This document shows, in pieces, positions 30,361-39,259 of a stretch of DNA of 64,000 nt (positions within the stretch are counted from its first letter, which is position 1; every line of letters begins with the position of its first letter). The stretch lies in contig JAFULQ010000023.1 in assembly GCA_017473265.1 (NCBI GenBank), forward strand, positions 1 through 64,000. The letters run 5' to 3'. The position numbers were made by a program, and so were the translations under genes. Source of the stretch: Erysipelotrichaceae bacterium. Lineage in GTDB: Bacteria; Bacillota_I; Bacilli_A; Erysipelotrichales; Erysipelotrichaceae. Under the pieces are notes generated by a model. That model worked only from the letters and a program-made list of their open reading frames with translations. It was not told the DNA's origin and made no database searches.

Positions 30361-31464
30361 TTATTTATTTTTTCTACGGAAGTTTGCTACTAATGATTTA
30401 GGAAGCACCTTTTTAATCATACGCTTCACAAAGCGAACAACACTTCTTTTCACACATTTACGCTTATTATAAGCGACTTGCAATTCTTCTTCTGTCATAT
30501 CATCCATTTGTTTCGCAACCTTCATCGCTTCACTTACAACTCGTAAATCATTCTTACGCAAATACACTGCATCTTCATGACCTAAAAGATCTAAAGCTTG
30601 CACTTCATCAGTAAGCATAATCTTTAATATTTGACGATAAATATCAATAGTAGCTGCTTGACGAAGATTATGCGCAAAACCTAATAAAGCCGCATTCATA
30701 TATGCGTATTTAACTTCTTCAAAAATACCACGCTTTTGTAATTCATTATATACAGCCGTTAATGCTTCCACAAAACACAATGGCTTCTTAACTTTTACAG
30801 ACTGCAAATTCGTTGTCATACCAATGCGATAATTCACTAATACTTTATCAACAAAAGTAATTCTTTCAGCTAAACTCATTGCCATCAAACAAAAATACAC
30901 ATCATTTGTATTTTGTAATGCTTGATATTCCAACTCTTCTTTCACAACAAACTCTCTTTTAAAACATTTTGTCCATGGACTTTGTCCCGTCAATAACAAT
31001 AATGCTGTTGGATAATCCTTACGATTAAACACTTCCAAATCTTTTAAATACTGTCTTCCAAAATAAGTTGGTGCTTCAATGTATGTTTTGCTTTGTTCAT
31101 CATATTTTTGAATATCAAAGAACACAACATCCGCATTTGTTTTTTTACCTTGGTTATAACAATCTTCAAATAAAGTTGGCTCAAAGAAATCATCTGAATC
31201 TAAAAAGAATACATACTCTCCTTGGGCAACCTTTAAACCATTATTTCTAGCTACACCTGCATATTTATTTTGTTGTGTTAACACTTTAACACGATCATCT
31301 TTTTGTTGATATTCTTGTAAAATAGCTAATGAGGCATCTTTCGAACCATCATCCACACAAATAATTTCAAACTCTTGTAATGTTTGATTTAACAAACTAT
31401 CTAAACACTGTCTCAAATACTTTTCTACATTGTAAACAGGCATAATAACTGATACTTTTACCAT
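30361..31464 (-). CDS. GT2 family glycosyltransferase
   Basis: 367 residues. The GT-A fold of family 2 is clear: VSVIMPVYNVEKYLRQCLDSLLNQTLQEFEIICVDDGSKD (shown as key motifs: PVYNVE, DDGS), then NGLKVAQGEYVFFLDSDD (DSD metal site) and PWTKCFKREFV. The C-terminal 60 residues are basic and may touch the membrane. The ATG at 31464 with GGGGGA seven bases upstream is preferred over one five codons earlier. It is followed by ugd, so it may use a glucuronate-containing acceptor or donor; the sugar is not predictable. Confidence 0.88.
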   Translation of the reverse strand: MVKVSVIMPVYNVEKYLRQCLDSLLNQTLQEFEIICVDDGSKDASLAILQEYQQKDDRVKVLTQQNKYAGVARNNGLKVAQGEYVFFLDSDDFFEPTLFEDCYNQGKKTNADVVFFDIQKYDEQSKTYIEAPTYFGRQYLKDLEVFNRKDYPTALLLLTGQSPWTKCFKREFVVKEELEYQALQNTNDVYFCLMAMSLAERITFVDKVLVNYRIGMTTNLQSVKVKKPLCFVEALTAVYNELQKRGIFEEVKYAYMNAALLGFAHNLRQAATIDIYRQILKIMLTDEVQALDLLGHEDAVYLRKNDLRVVSEAMKVAKQMDDMTEEELQVAYNKRKCVKRSVVRFVKRMIKKVLPKSLVANFRRKNK

Positions 31465-31493
31465 GAGATATTCCCCCATTCCACCCTATATTA

Positions 31494-31523
31494 TAAAAAA
31501 AGTATTCCTAAAAAGGAATACTT
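31494..31523 (-). terminator. Terminator of nrdD-nrdG operon
   Basis: AAGTATTCC / GGAATACTT stem with a 5-nt loop and a T7 tail on the minus strand, three bases after the nrdG stop. Confidence 0.9.
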
Positions 31524-31525
31524 AA

Positions 31526-32068
31526 TTATAGTTTATGTGATGCATACAATGGATGATCCACCCATTCAATTGCACAACCATTTTTAATTGATTCTTTTAC
31601 ATCCAATAATCTTTGATTACGACTGCCTCTAAAGCGAAGACTAATATCATACAAATCTTGAATAAATGGTCCATCAACCAAAACATCAAGATACGATAAC
31701 AATTCATCCGTCACTTCATAATGCGCATGTCCACTTGCCAACTCTTCCCAAGTATTTCCAGAAAAAGCCCAAATACTCTTATTTGGATACAACTCTTTCA
31801 CTTTGCGAATAAACGGTAATAACCCTCTTTGATTTTCAGGTTCAAAAGGTTCACCACCTAGTAATGTAATCCCTTGGATATAACTCTTTGATAATTGTTC
31901 CAAAATTTGTTGTTCAACCGTTTCATCAAACAACTTACCAGCATTAAAATCCCATGCGCTTTGATTAAAACAATTCTTACAACCTCTTCGACATCCACTA
32001 ACAAATAGACTAATACGCACACCAGGTCCATTTGCGATATCATAATACTTAATCTCTGCGTAATTCAT
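31526..32068 (-). CDS. nrdG: Anaerobic ribonucleotide reductase activating protein (radical SAM)
   Basis: 180 residues. The radical-SAM cluster is seen as CRRGCKNC (C-x3-C-x2-C) after GPGVRISLFVSG, and GGEPF lies further on. It reduces S-adenosylmethionine to place a glycyl radical on NrdD. The ATG at 32068 follows the nrdD stop by one base, so translation is probably coupled; the longer open frame would run back into nrdD and is rejected. Confidence 0.95.
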   Translation of the reverse strand: MNYAEIKYYDIANGPGVRISLFVSGCRRGCKNCFNQSAWDFNAGKLFDETVEQQILEQLSKSYIQGITLLGGEPFEPENQRGLLPFIRKVKELYPNKSIWAFSGNTWEELASGHAHYEVTDELLSYLDVLVDGPFIQDLYDISLRFRGSRNQRLLDVKESIKNGCAIEWVDHPLYASHKL

Positions 32069-32069
32069 A

Positions 32070-34244
32070 CTATAAATGCAATACTCTGTCCTTAATTTCT
32101 TCAGTTCTACCTTGATTCCAATATTGAGTACCAATATAACCACAAGTACGACGAGCTACATTCATCTTCGTTTGATCACGGTTCTTACAATTTGGACATT
32201 CCCAAACTAACTTACCATCATCCTCAATAATTTGAATTTCCCCATCATAACCACAACATTGACAATAATCGCTCTTAGTATTCAATTCTGCATACATAAT
32301 GTTGTCATAGATAAAACGCATAACTTCAATAACAGCTTGTAAATTATCTTGCATATTTGGAACTTCAATATAACTGATTGCTCCTCCTGGAGACAATTTT
32401 TGGAACTTACTTTCAAACGCTAATTTTTCAAAAGCATTGATTTCTTCTTGAACATGAACATGATAACTGTTAGTAATATATCCATGGTCCGTAACACCCT
32501 CTACAATACCAAAACGTTTTTGTAAACATTTTGCGAATTTATAAGTTGTCGATTCAAGTGGTGTACCATACAAACTAAAGTCCATATTGTTTTCTTTCTT
32601 CCACTTAGCACAAGCATCATTTAACTTTTGCATAACCGCCAAAGCAAATGGAGTTGCCTCAGGATCCGTATGAGACTTCCCAGTCATATACTTACAACAT
32701 TCATATAATCCAGCATATCCTAAAGAAATTGTAGAATAACCACCATATAATAATTTATCAATCACTTCGCCCTTTTTCAAACGAGCCAATGCACCATATT
32801 GCCATAAAATAGGAGCCGCATCAGAAGTAGTTCCCTTCAAACGATTATGACGACACATCAATGCTTGATAACACAACTCTAAACGCTCATCCAAAATCTT
32901 CCAAAAATCTTCATGATTTTGTTTACTACTTAAAGCTACATCAACCAAGTTAAGAGTTACTACACCTTGATTAAAACGACCATAGTATTTAGGTTGATTA
33001 TTTGCATCCACATAAGGAGTCAAGAAACTACGACATCCCATACATGTATAACAATGTCCTTCACCATTTTTATCTACTTTATCTCTTAACATAATCTTTT
33101 CAGAAATGTAGTCAGGAACCATACGTTTTGCCGTACACTTCGCAGCCAATTGTGTTAAATAGAAATATGGAGAATCTTCATGAATATTATCTTCTTCTAA
33201 TACATACACCAATTTAGGGAATGCTGGAGTAATCCATACACCCGCCTCATTTTTTACACCTTCATAACGTTGACGTAATGTTTCTTCAATAATAACTGCT
33301 AAATCTTTCTTTTCTTGTTCATTACGAGCTTCATTCAAATACATAAATACTGTAATAAATGGCGCTTGTCCGTTAGTCGTCATCAAAGTCACCACTTGAT
33401 ACTGAATTGTTTGCACTCCACGACGAATTTCATCACGCAAACGAGTTTCTACAATTTTATTTACCTTTTCATCACCAGGCCAAATACCCAATAACGTCAT
33501 TTCCTCTTCCACTTGTTTACGGATTTTACGACGAGATACATCCACAAAAGGAGCTAAGTGTGTCAAAGAAATACTTTGACCACCATATTGGTTAGAAGCA
33601 ACTTGAGCAATAATTTGTGTCGCAATATTACAAGCAGTAGAAAAACTATGAGGTTTTTCAATTAATGTACCAGAAATAACAGTACCATTTTGTAACATAT
33701 CTTCTAAATTAACTAAATCACAATTGTGCATATGTTGAGCAAAATAATCCGCATCATGGAAATGGATAATTCCTTCTTCATGTGCTTTAACAATCTCTTG
33801 TGGCAACAACAAACGCATAGTTAAGTCTTTAGAAACTTCCCCTGCCATATAGTCTCTTTGTACACTATTTACAGTCGGATTCTTATTCGCATTTTCTTGT
33901 TTTACTTCTTCATTACTACATTCAATCAAAGACAAAATACGATCATCTGTAGTATTGGAAGTACGTTTCAAGTTTTGCACATAACGATACGTAATGTATT
34001 TACGAGCTACTTCATATGCTCGATGCTCCATAATTTGGTTTTCCACTAAGTCTTGAATCTCCTCAACACTCATCGCATGTTTACGCGCTTCACAATAGTC
34101 TTCTACCCATTTCGCAATTTCCTTAATTGCTTCTTCAGATAATCTATGATCCGCCTCTACAACAGCATTCGCTTTAGATATCGCAGTTTCAATTTTCTTA
34201 CGGTCAAATACTGCTTCCGAACCATTTCTTTTGATAATTTTCAT
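32070..34244 (-). CDS. nrdD: Anaerobic ribonucleoside-triphosphate reductase (class III)
   Basis: 724 residues. An ATP-cone occupies residues 1-90 (KRNGSEAVFDRKKIETAI). Active-site cysteines lie in the catalytic barrel (GHCYTCMGCRSFLTPY). A C-terminal Zn site is CQCCGYDG with CPNC, and the glycyl radical site is RRTCGYIGTQYWNQGR. It makes deoxyribonucleotides without oxygen using formate as reductant, which fits a strict anaerobe. The ATG at 34244 follows GGGAGG. The upstream region, shared with a divergent Nudix gene, carries a repeated TTTACA motif but no clear NrdR box. Confidence 0.96.
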   Translation of the reverse strand: MKIIKRNGSEAVFDRKKIETAISKANAVVEADHRLSEEAIKEIAKWVEDYCEARKHAMSVEEIQDLVENQIMEHRAYEVARKYITYRYVQNLKRTSNTTDDRILSLIECSNEEVKQENANKNPTVNSVQRDYMAGEVSKDLTMRLLLPQEIVKAHEEGIIHFHDADYFAQHMHNCDLVNLEDMLQNGTVISGTLIEKPHSFSTACNIATQIIAQVASNQYGGQSISLTHLAPFVDVSRRKIRKQVEEEMTLLGIWPGDEKVNKIVETRLRDEIRRGVQTIQYQVVTLMTTNGQAPFITVFMYLNEARNEQEKKDLAVIIEETLRQRYEGVKNEAGVWITPAFPKLVYVLEEDNIHEDSPYFYLTQLAAKCTAKRMVPDYISEKIMLRDKVDKNGEGHCYTCMGCRSFLTPYVDANNQPKYYGRFNQGVVTLNLVDVALSSKQNHEDFWKILDERLELCYQALMCRHNRLKGTTSDAAPILWQYGALARLKKGEVIDKLLYGGYSTISLGYAGLYECCKYMTGKSHTDPEATPFALAVMQKLNDACAKWKKENNMDFSLYGTPLESTTYKFAKCLQKRFGIVEGVTDHGYITNSYHVHVQEEINAFEKLAFESKFQKLSPGGAISYIEVPNMQDNLQAVIEVMRFIYDNIMYAELNTKSDYCQCCGYDGEIQIIEDDGKLVWECPNCKNRDQTKMNVARRTCGYIGTQYWNQGRTEEIKDRVLHL

Positions 34245-34363
34245 ACTTTGCCTCCCTATATGATAAATAAAGGACAGAAAAAAGGATTTTTCCGTCACAT
34301 ATATTATTAGTTCATTGAAAAGATAGATTAATCATAAAACTTTATGAATTAGAAATCAACCAT

Positions 34364-34387
34364 TTTACACAATGTAAACAATTTACA
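34364..34387. promoter_or_regulatory. Triple half-site between nrdD and Nudix gene
   Basis: TTTACA (34364), TGTAAA (34373) and TTTACA (34382) follow each other, each separated by CAA. They form two overlapping palindromes with a 9-base period, in a divergent intergenic region. This could be an operator; the regulator is unknown. Confidence 0.4.
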
Positions 34388-34462
34388 TTTTTGTATCCAT
34401 TTTCATAAACTTCTTTGATTAAACTCATGTATAATTCTTTATATATAGAGGAGAAAAGTGCA

Positions 34463-34990
34463 ATGGAAATTTGGGATATTTATGACAACAATCGACAAAA
34501 AACCAATAGAACAATGGTACGTGGCACCCCTTTTAAAACAGGAGACTATATTACCGTTATTCATGGTTGTATTTTCAATCATAAAAATGAAATGCTTATC
34601 CAACAAAGACAATCCACTAAAAATGGTTGGCCAAATTTATGGGATGTTACCGTAGGAGGAAGTGCTATACACAATGAAACTAGTTCTGAAGCTTTTGTAC
34701 GAGAATTATATGAAGAACTAGGAATTACCATAGAAAATAATAACTTACGTCCTCACATTACCATTAACTTTGAAAATGGCTTTGATGATTTCTACTTAAT
34801 CGATCAAGAAGTCAATTTAGAAGACATTAAATTACAATATGAAGAAGTACAAGCCGTAAAATGGGCAACCCAAGAAGAAATTCTAGAATTGTTAGAGAAT
34901 AACAAATTTGTACCTTATCAAACCCATTTTATTCCCTTCCTATTTGTCTTAAGAAACCAAAAAAATATCTTTGAAACGTTAAAGAAGTAG
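34463..34990 (+). CDS. Nudix hydrolase (IDI/YfcD-like)
   Basis: 175 residues with a complete Nudix box: GSAIHNETSSEAFVRELYEELGI, that is, G-x5-E-x7-RE-x2-EE-x-G-hydrophobic. The N terminus (EIWDIYDNNRQKTNRTMVRG) resembles the YfcD/isopentenyl-isomerase-like Nudix group. These enzymes hydrolyse nucleoside-diphosphate-linked compounds; the substrate here is unknown. GAGGAG stands before the ATG at 34463; an earlier in-frame ATG at 34415 lacks a ribosome site. The acyltransferase-like gene follows after 11 bases, probably on the same transcript. Confidence 0.88.
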   Translation: MEIWDIYDNNRQKTNRTMVRGTPFKTGDYITVIHGCIFNHKNEMLIQQRQSTKNGWPNLWDVTVGGSAIHNETSSEAFVRELYEELGITIENNNLRPHITINFENGFDDFYLIDQEVNLEDIKLQYEEVQAVKWATQEEILELLENNKFVPYQTHFIPFLFVLRNQKNIFETLKK

Positions 34991-35001
34991 AAAGGACTAC
35001 C

Positions 35002-36213
35002 ATGAAACAACATTTAGATAGTTCCGCATTATTCCATTTAGCTATGATGAATGAAGATTGGTTAAACACCTATCGTTTTAGTATTACTCTAAAAAACAAA
35101 GTAGAGCCTGCAAAATTACAACAATGTGTCGATGCATTGCTTTCAAAGTATCCAATGATATGTTGTAAAATCAAACACAACTTTTTTCATCATTATACCG
35201 AACCTTTAACAAATTTAACCATCCAAGAAGATAAACAACCATTACTACGTTCTGTCAATTATCCAAACATTCATAATCAAGCAATAACCATTCTATATGA
35301 TGAAAAGACCATTATTCTTGAAGCGTTTCATGCAATTACTGATGGTTATGGTGCTACTACCTTTTTAAAAGAATTATTACACTTATATACTGTAGATACT
35401 TTAGATACACAAACAACACAGCCAAAAATCTCTTTTACCTATGATAGTTTCCAACAACATAAACATCATTCCAAAACAAGGAAAGTTTATACAAATGAAC
35501 AAGGAAAATTCTTTAAATTTCATAAAAGAGATAACCAACATCCAATTCTAGCCACAACCTTAGAAATGGATGTTCAACAAATAAAACAAGTAGCCAAACA
35601 ATATCAATGTGGAATCAATGATTTAATTATCACACTTTTTTATCGTGCCATTTTAAATGCTTATGATACCCAAAAGAAAACAATTTCTATTCAAATTCCA
35701 GTGAATCTAAGAAATTATTTTCCATCGGATTCTTTATTAAACTTTACATTGTGTTTTATTACCAAATTACAACATACATATAAAAATTTATCATTACCAG
35801 AAATGATTCAACACATTCAAACACAAACAAAACAATTCAATACCAAAGAATACTTTGAAAAAGAGATTACAAAAGTAACGAAACCACAAAGTAATGCCTT
35901 CATAAAATATTTTCCATTAAAAATGAAAACATCATTTGTAAAATATTATTATTTATTAGCCAAAGAACCATCTTGTTTAACCATAACCAATTTAGGAAAA
36001 ATGGATTTCTTAGACAAACGAACCAATGAACAAATAGAACACATGGATGTTATTTTAAGTCCACGCTATCATACCCCTTATAATTGTGGTGTTATTTCCA
36101 TTAATGATATCTTACATATTAATATTACACATGATCAAAATGATAAATTAATTGAAGAAATAAAAAAACAATTCATGGAATTAGGCATTTCCACAAATTG
36201 TTATCGTTATTAA
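35002..36213 (+). CDS. Condensation/alcohol acetyltransferase-like protein
   Basis: 403 residues of the chloramphenicol-acetyltransferase-like superfamily shared by NRPS condensation domains and alcohol acetyltransferases. The catalytic motif HxxxDG is present as HAITDGYG (about residue 112), and the second-lobe segment INDLIITLFYRAI and LTITNLGKMD match the usual pattern. It likely transfers an acyl group from CoA or a carrier to an alcohol or amine. No carrier or NRPS gene is nearby. It follows the Nudix gene by 11 bases. Its stop overlaps the end of the convergent second Nudix gene by four bases, with no terminator between. Confidence 0.78.
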   Translation: MKQHLDSSALFHLAMMNEDWLNTYRFSITLKNKVEPAKLQQCVDALLSKYPMICCKIKHNFFHHYTEPLTNLTIQEDKQPLLRSVNYPNIHNQAITILYDEKTIILEAFHAITDGYGATTFLKELLHLYTVDTLDTQTTQPKISFTYDSFQQHKHHSKTRKVYTNEQGKFFKFHKRDNQHPILATTLEMDVQQIKQVAKQYQCGINDLIITLFYRAILNAYDTQKKTISIQIPVNLRNYFPSDSLLNFTLCFITKLQHTYKNLSLPEMIQHIQTQTKQFNTKEYFEKEITKVTKPQSNAFIKYFPLKMKTSFVKYYYLLAKEPSCLTITNLGKMDFLDKRTNEQIEHMDVILSPRYHTPYNCGVISINDILHINITHDQNDKLIEEIKKQFMELGISTNCYRY

Positions 36214-36692
36214 ATAATTGCCTCTTTTACTAATTGATAGGCAATACTTCCTTCTTTCATATTGGTTAATACTTCATCATATGAAAACCATTTTACACTA
36301 TCAACCTCAGCGGATAATTGAAAATCCGCTTTTTTTACATTTGCTTTAAATCCAAGCATTAACATTTCTTTTTTCATAAATGGATAACTAGCAATATATT
36401 GTAAAGAAACTACATCCAATCCAATTTCTTCTTTCACTTCACGAATTACACATTCTTCAGCTGTTTCATTTAGTTTCATAATGCCTGCTACACAAATATA
36501 ATTGGTAGAAACATATCCTTGTTTAATTAAAGCTACTTCCCTTTCTTCATTACAAACAGCACAAATGATACTGGTGGTAAACATATCCCATAAAGGAATT
36601 TGACAATGATCACAATAAGGTATCAATCCTTCATCTCCAATTTCCTTTAATCCCAATTTATTTCCACAATGTGGACAATAAGTAAAACGCAT
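36210..36692 (-). CDS. Zinc-ribbon Nudix hydrolase (NudC-like)
   Basis: 160 residues. An N-terminal zinc ribbon (CPHCGNKL, then CDHCQ) precedes a Nudix domain whose box GIMKLNETAEECVIREVKEEIGL is complete. The pattern resembles NADH pyrophosphatase (NudC) and related hydrolases, which act on NAD(H) or other dinucleotides, but the long N-terminal domain of NudC is missing, so the substrate is open. It is convergent with, and overlaps by four bases, the acyltransferase-like gene. Confidence 0.85.
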   Translation of the reverse strand: MRFTYCPHCGNKLGLKEIGDEGLIPYCDHCQIPLWDMFTTSIICAVCNEEREVALIKQGYVSTNYICVAGIMKLNETAEECVIREVKEEIGLDVVSLQYIASYPFMKKEMLMLGFKANVKKADFQLSAEVDSVKWFSYDEVLTNMKEGSIAYQLVKEAII

Positions 36693-36778
36693 AATTCCAC
36701 AACCTTTCCTTTTTTTTAGTATAACATAATCATTATTTCATGATATGATATTAAAAATGAATTAAAGGGGTCATAAAT

Positions 36779-37711
36779 ATGAGTATTGTTGTTATTGGTG
36801 CTGCTTTTGTAGACATTAAAGGGTTTCCGCAAGATATGTACATTCCAGATGGTCGTAATGTAGGTCGTATTGAATACATTCATGGTGGAGTTGCTAGAAA
36901 TGTAGTTGAAGATATTGCGAATGTGGAATTACGTCCAACTTATGTTGGTATTGTGGATGATACACCATTAGGAGAAGCAGTTTTACAAAAACTACGAAAT
37001 CATAAAGTAAATACCGATTATGTATTAACCATTCCTGATGGTATGGGAACATGGTTAGCCGTATTTGATAATCATGGAGATGTGGCTGGATCCATTTCTA
37101 AGCGTCCAAATTTAATGCCTCTATTAGATGTATTAAATGAAAAAGGTGATGAAATTTTTGAAAAGGCAACCAGTGTAGTTATTGAAATTGATATCAATAA
37201 AGAAATCGTAAAGAAAGTATTAGAACTGTCTAAAAAGCATAAGACGAAATTATTTGGTTTAGTATCCAATATGAGTATAGCGGCTCAAAGAAGAGATTTC
37301 TTACAACACTTTGATTATTTCATTTGTAATCGTCAAGAATTTGGTATTTTATTCTCTGATGATTATAGTACGATTCCCGCAGAAAATTTGGTGGAATTAT
37401 TATCTAGCAAAGTTATGAAAGCACAAATTCCTGCCATGGTAGTAACTATGGGAGCTGAAGGTGCTATTTATGCAGATAAATATGGTAATAAAGGAATTTG
37501 TCCAGCTAGAAGAGTGCAAGTAAAAGATACAACTGGTGCTGGAGATGCCTTCTGTGCTGGTGTTTCTATTGGCTTAACTTATGGTAAAACAATGCCAGAA
37601 GCCATTGAAATCGGTTCATACTTAGCCGCATCAGTTATTACTTCAAGTGAAAATGTTTGTCCTCGATTCTTACCAGAAGAGTTGGGATTAGAAATTAGTA
37701 GTAAATTATAA
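36779..37711 (+). CDS. PfkB family carbohydrate/nucleoside kinase
   Basis: 310 residues. Family landmarks are VVIGAAFVDIKG at the start, GGVARNVVEDIA (substrate Gly-Gly and Asn) and the ATP/anion-hole motif DTTGAGDAFCAG near residue 250, with the catalytic Asp. The first motif and GGVARN resemble pseudouridine kinase-type members, but ribokinase-like sugars are equally possible. AAAGGGG precedes the ATG. It stands alone with a bidirectional terminator after it. A shrunken copy of its 3' end lies about 700 bases downstream. Confidence 0.88.
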   Translation: MSIVVIGAAFVDIKGFPQDMYIPDGRNVGRIEYIHGGVARNVVEDIANVELRPTYVGIVDDTPLGEAVLQKLRNHKVNTDYVLTIPDGMGTWLAVFDNHGDVAGSISKRPNLMPLLDVLNEKGDEIFEKATSVVIEIDINKEIVKKVLELSKKHKTKLFGLVSNMSIAAQRRDFLQHFDYFICNRQEFGILFSDDYSTIPAENLVELLSSKVMKAQIPAMVVTMGAEGAIYADKYGNKGICPARRVQVKDTTGAGDAFCAGVSIGLTYGKTMPEAIEIGSYLAASVITSSENVCPRFLPEELGLEISSKL

Positions 37712-37736
37712 TAGGAGCCTAAATAGGTTCCTATTA
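37710..37736. terminator. Bidirectional terminator of pfkB-type gene and XRE regulator
   Basis: AATAGGAGCC / GGTTCCTATT stem (one G-T wobble) starting in the stop codon of the kinase gene and ending beside the stop of the convergent regulator gene. Confidence 0.85.
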
Positions 37737-38264
37737 TTTTATGTCATACTTAGATGCAAATTTAATAATGATATCCTTATACTTATCTTCCTTCATATTC
37801 TTTCTAACATCACTCAAATCAATATACGCACCATTTTGTAAATTTTGTAAAATAGCCTCACAAACAAAAACTTCTTGAATATGATCATCTGTAAAAGCCA
37901 ATTCAATATTGGTATTCATTTTTGAATTAATTCCTTCAATAGCACTTTGGTAAATCATATTATTTTTCCCCAACAACTCACCACAACGTTGCAAACAAAG
38001 AATACCTTCTCTCATTTCATGAACAGTTATTCTACCCTTATAATTCAAAACTTTATTACTACCATTTAATATATGATCTACACTTGTTTCCAAGATATTC
38101 GCTAAATCAAGTAAAATGGCTACTTCTGGTAAAGTTTCTCCTCTTTCCCATTTACTAACTGCCTGAAAAGAAATTCCTAATCTTTCACCAAGTTCATTTT
38201 GTGTTAATCCTTTGTTTTTGCGCAAATAACTAATATATTCACCTACATTTTTTACATCAATCAT
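37734..38264 (-). CDS. XRE-family transcriptional regulator
   Basis: 176 residues. A Cro/C1-type helix-turn-helix fills residues 7-62 (ISYLRKNKGLTQNELGERLGISFQAVSKWERGETLPEVAILLDLANIL; key segment LGISFQAVSKWERG). The C-terminal 100 residues are helical and unassigned, a common layout for free-standing regulators with an effector or dimerisation domain. It has a strong AAGGAGAAC ribosome site. Upstream is a TAGTA / TACTA inverted repeat (38295-38314) that could be its own operator. Confidence 0.87.
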   Translation of the reverse strand: MIDVKNVGEYISYLRKNKGLTQNELGERLGISFQAVSKWERGETLPEVAILLDLANILETSVDHILNGSNKVLNYKGRITVHEMREGILCLQRCGELLGKNNMIYQSAIEGINSKMNTNIELAFTDDHIQEVFVCEAILQNLQNGAYIDLSDVRKNMKEDKYKDIIIKFASKYDIK

Positions 38265-38294
38265 ACAAGTTCTCCTTTGAATGTTTCTTACTTA

Positions 38295-38314
38295 TAGTAT
38301 AGAAAGTATTACTA
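38295..38314. promoter_or_regulatory. Possible operator of XRE regulator
   Basis: Inverted repeat TAGTA-10 bases-TACTA, about 30 bases upstream of the regulator start. Simple and short, so weak evidence. Confidence 0.25.
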
Positions 38315-38385
38315 AAAGTACAATAACTAGATAATTGAGAATTTATATATTTTTTTCAACTATGAATAGAATACTATGTAGCGTA

Positions 38386-38490
38386 ATGGTAGTAACTATA
38401 GAAGCTGAAGTTATTATTTGCGCAGATAATGTTTTTTGTCCTAAATGCTTATCAGAAGAATCGATTTTAAAAATTAGTAATAAACTTTAG
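38386..38490 (+). pseudogene. Shrunken relic of the pfkB-type gene 3' end
   Basis: Translating from 38386 gives MVVTIEAEVIICADN, then VFCPKCLSEESI and KISNKL with a stop. The intact kinase gene reads MVVTMGAEGAIYAD at 37436 and ends NVCPRFLPEELGLEISSKL. So the relic joins two parts of the kinase 3' region with about 65 codons removed between them, and keeps the original frame and stop position. No ribosome site is visible. It is best read as a decayed tandem duplicate; expression as a 34-residue peptide is unlikely. Confidence 0.75.
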
Positions 38491-38522
38491 GAAGCTTTTA
38501 AGATTCTACATCGCTAAATACA

Positions 38523-38551
38523 TTGATAAATTTATCGATATATTTTATAAT
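38523..38551 (+). promoter_or_regulatory. Promoter and operator of toxin-antitoxin module
   Basis: TTGATA (38523) and TATAAT (38546) with a 17-base spacer. The perfect palindrome GATAAATTTATC (38525-38536) overlaps the -35. This is the expected place for autorepression by the antitoxin or complex. Confidence 0.7.
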
Positions 38552-38571
38552 ATCATCAGGAGGCGATACTA

Positions 38572-38886
38572 ATGATTTCTCAAATTATAAAATCTATTAT
38601 ACCTATTAGTCGTTTTAATAAAGGTGAAGCAAACAAAATTTTTGAAGAAGTTTCAGTAAGTGGAACAAAAATTGTAGTTAAAAACAATGTTCCTACTTGT
38701 GTATTAATGTCTGTAGAAAAATATGAAGAATTAATGGAAATTGTTGAAGATTATCATTTACTGGTAGAAACAAATAAAAGAATAGAAACTTTCAATAAAG
38801 ATAATTGTATATCTCATCAAGACATCATGGCAAATCTTGGAATCACTCAAAAAGAATTGGATGCTATTGAAGTAGAAATTGAGTAA
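38572..38886 (+). CDS. Type II antitoxin, Phd/YefM-like
   Basis: 104 residues. The N-terminal half has the Phd/YefM pattern: a short basic helix (ISRFNKGEANKIFEEV), beta strands (GTKIVVKNNVPTCVLMSVEKYEELME) and a long C-terminal arm that would bind the toxin. AGGAGG lies eight bases before the ATG. It is followed by the toxin gene after four bases. The promoter-proximal palindrome supports autoregulation. Confidence 0.85.
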   Translation: MISQIIKSIIPISRFNKGEANKIFEEVSVSGTKIVVKNNVPTCVLMSVEKYEELMEIVEDYHLLVETNKRIETFNKDNCISHQDIMANLGITQKELDAIEVEIE

Positions 38887-38890
38887 ATTA

Positions 38891-39259
38891 ATGACTTGGA
38901 CAATTTCTTATACACCAAAGGCGGAAAAAGATTTAAAGAAATTAGATCCTTATAATCGAAGATTGATTCTAAAAGCCATTGAAAAAGTTTCTAAAAGACC
39001 TCTTCCTCCTCCATTAGGAATAGGAAAACCTTTAGGAAATCACTCACAAACACATTTAAATGGTTATTACAAAATTAAACTTAAAGATTTAGGTTATAGA
39101 ATTGTTTATCAATTAGATTTAGAATGTCAAACAATGACAATTATCATTATATCCACTAGAGATCATGACGATTGTTATTTAGAAGCAGAAAGAAGAATAT
39201 CAAACTCGTTACACATATCTGAGGATTCTTTGGATTACAACTTTGACTATAATAATTAA
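38891..39259 (+). CDS. Type II toxin, RelE/ParE superfamily
   Basis: 122 residues. WTISYTPKAEKDLKKLD at the N terminus, LGNHSQTHLNGYYKIKLKDLGYRIVYQL in the middle (the strand carrying the basic R/K residues) and IIIISTRDHDDCYLEA at the end match RelE-type toxins, which usually cut mRNA at the ribosome; a ParE-like gyrase action cannot be excluded by eye. The ATG at 38891 is preferred over a TTG at 38879 that would overlap the antitoxin stop. A C-terminal tail of about 25 residues (SNSLHISEDSLDYNFDYNN) is longer than usual. Confidence 0.82.
   Translation: MTWTISYTPKAEKDLKKLDPYNRRLILKAIEKVSKRPLPPPLGIGKPLGNHSQTHLNGYYKIKLKDLGYRIVYQLDLECQTMTIIIISTRDHDDCYLEAERRISNSLHISEDSLDYNFDYNN

Noticed and set aside
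34245-34462. NrdR box upstream of nrdD
   Set aside because: No pair of ACACWATATWGTGT-like sites is found; only the TTTACA array is present.
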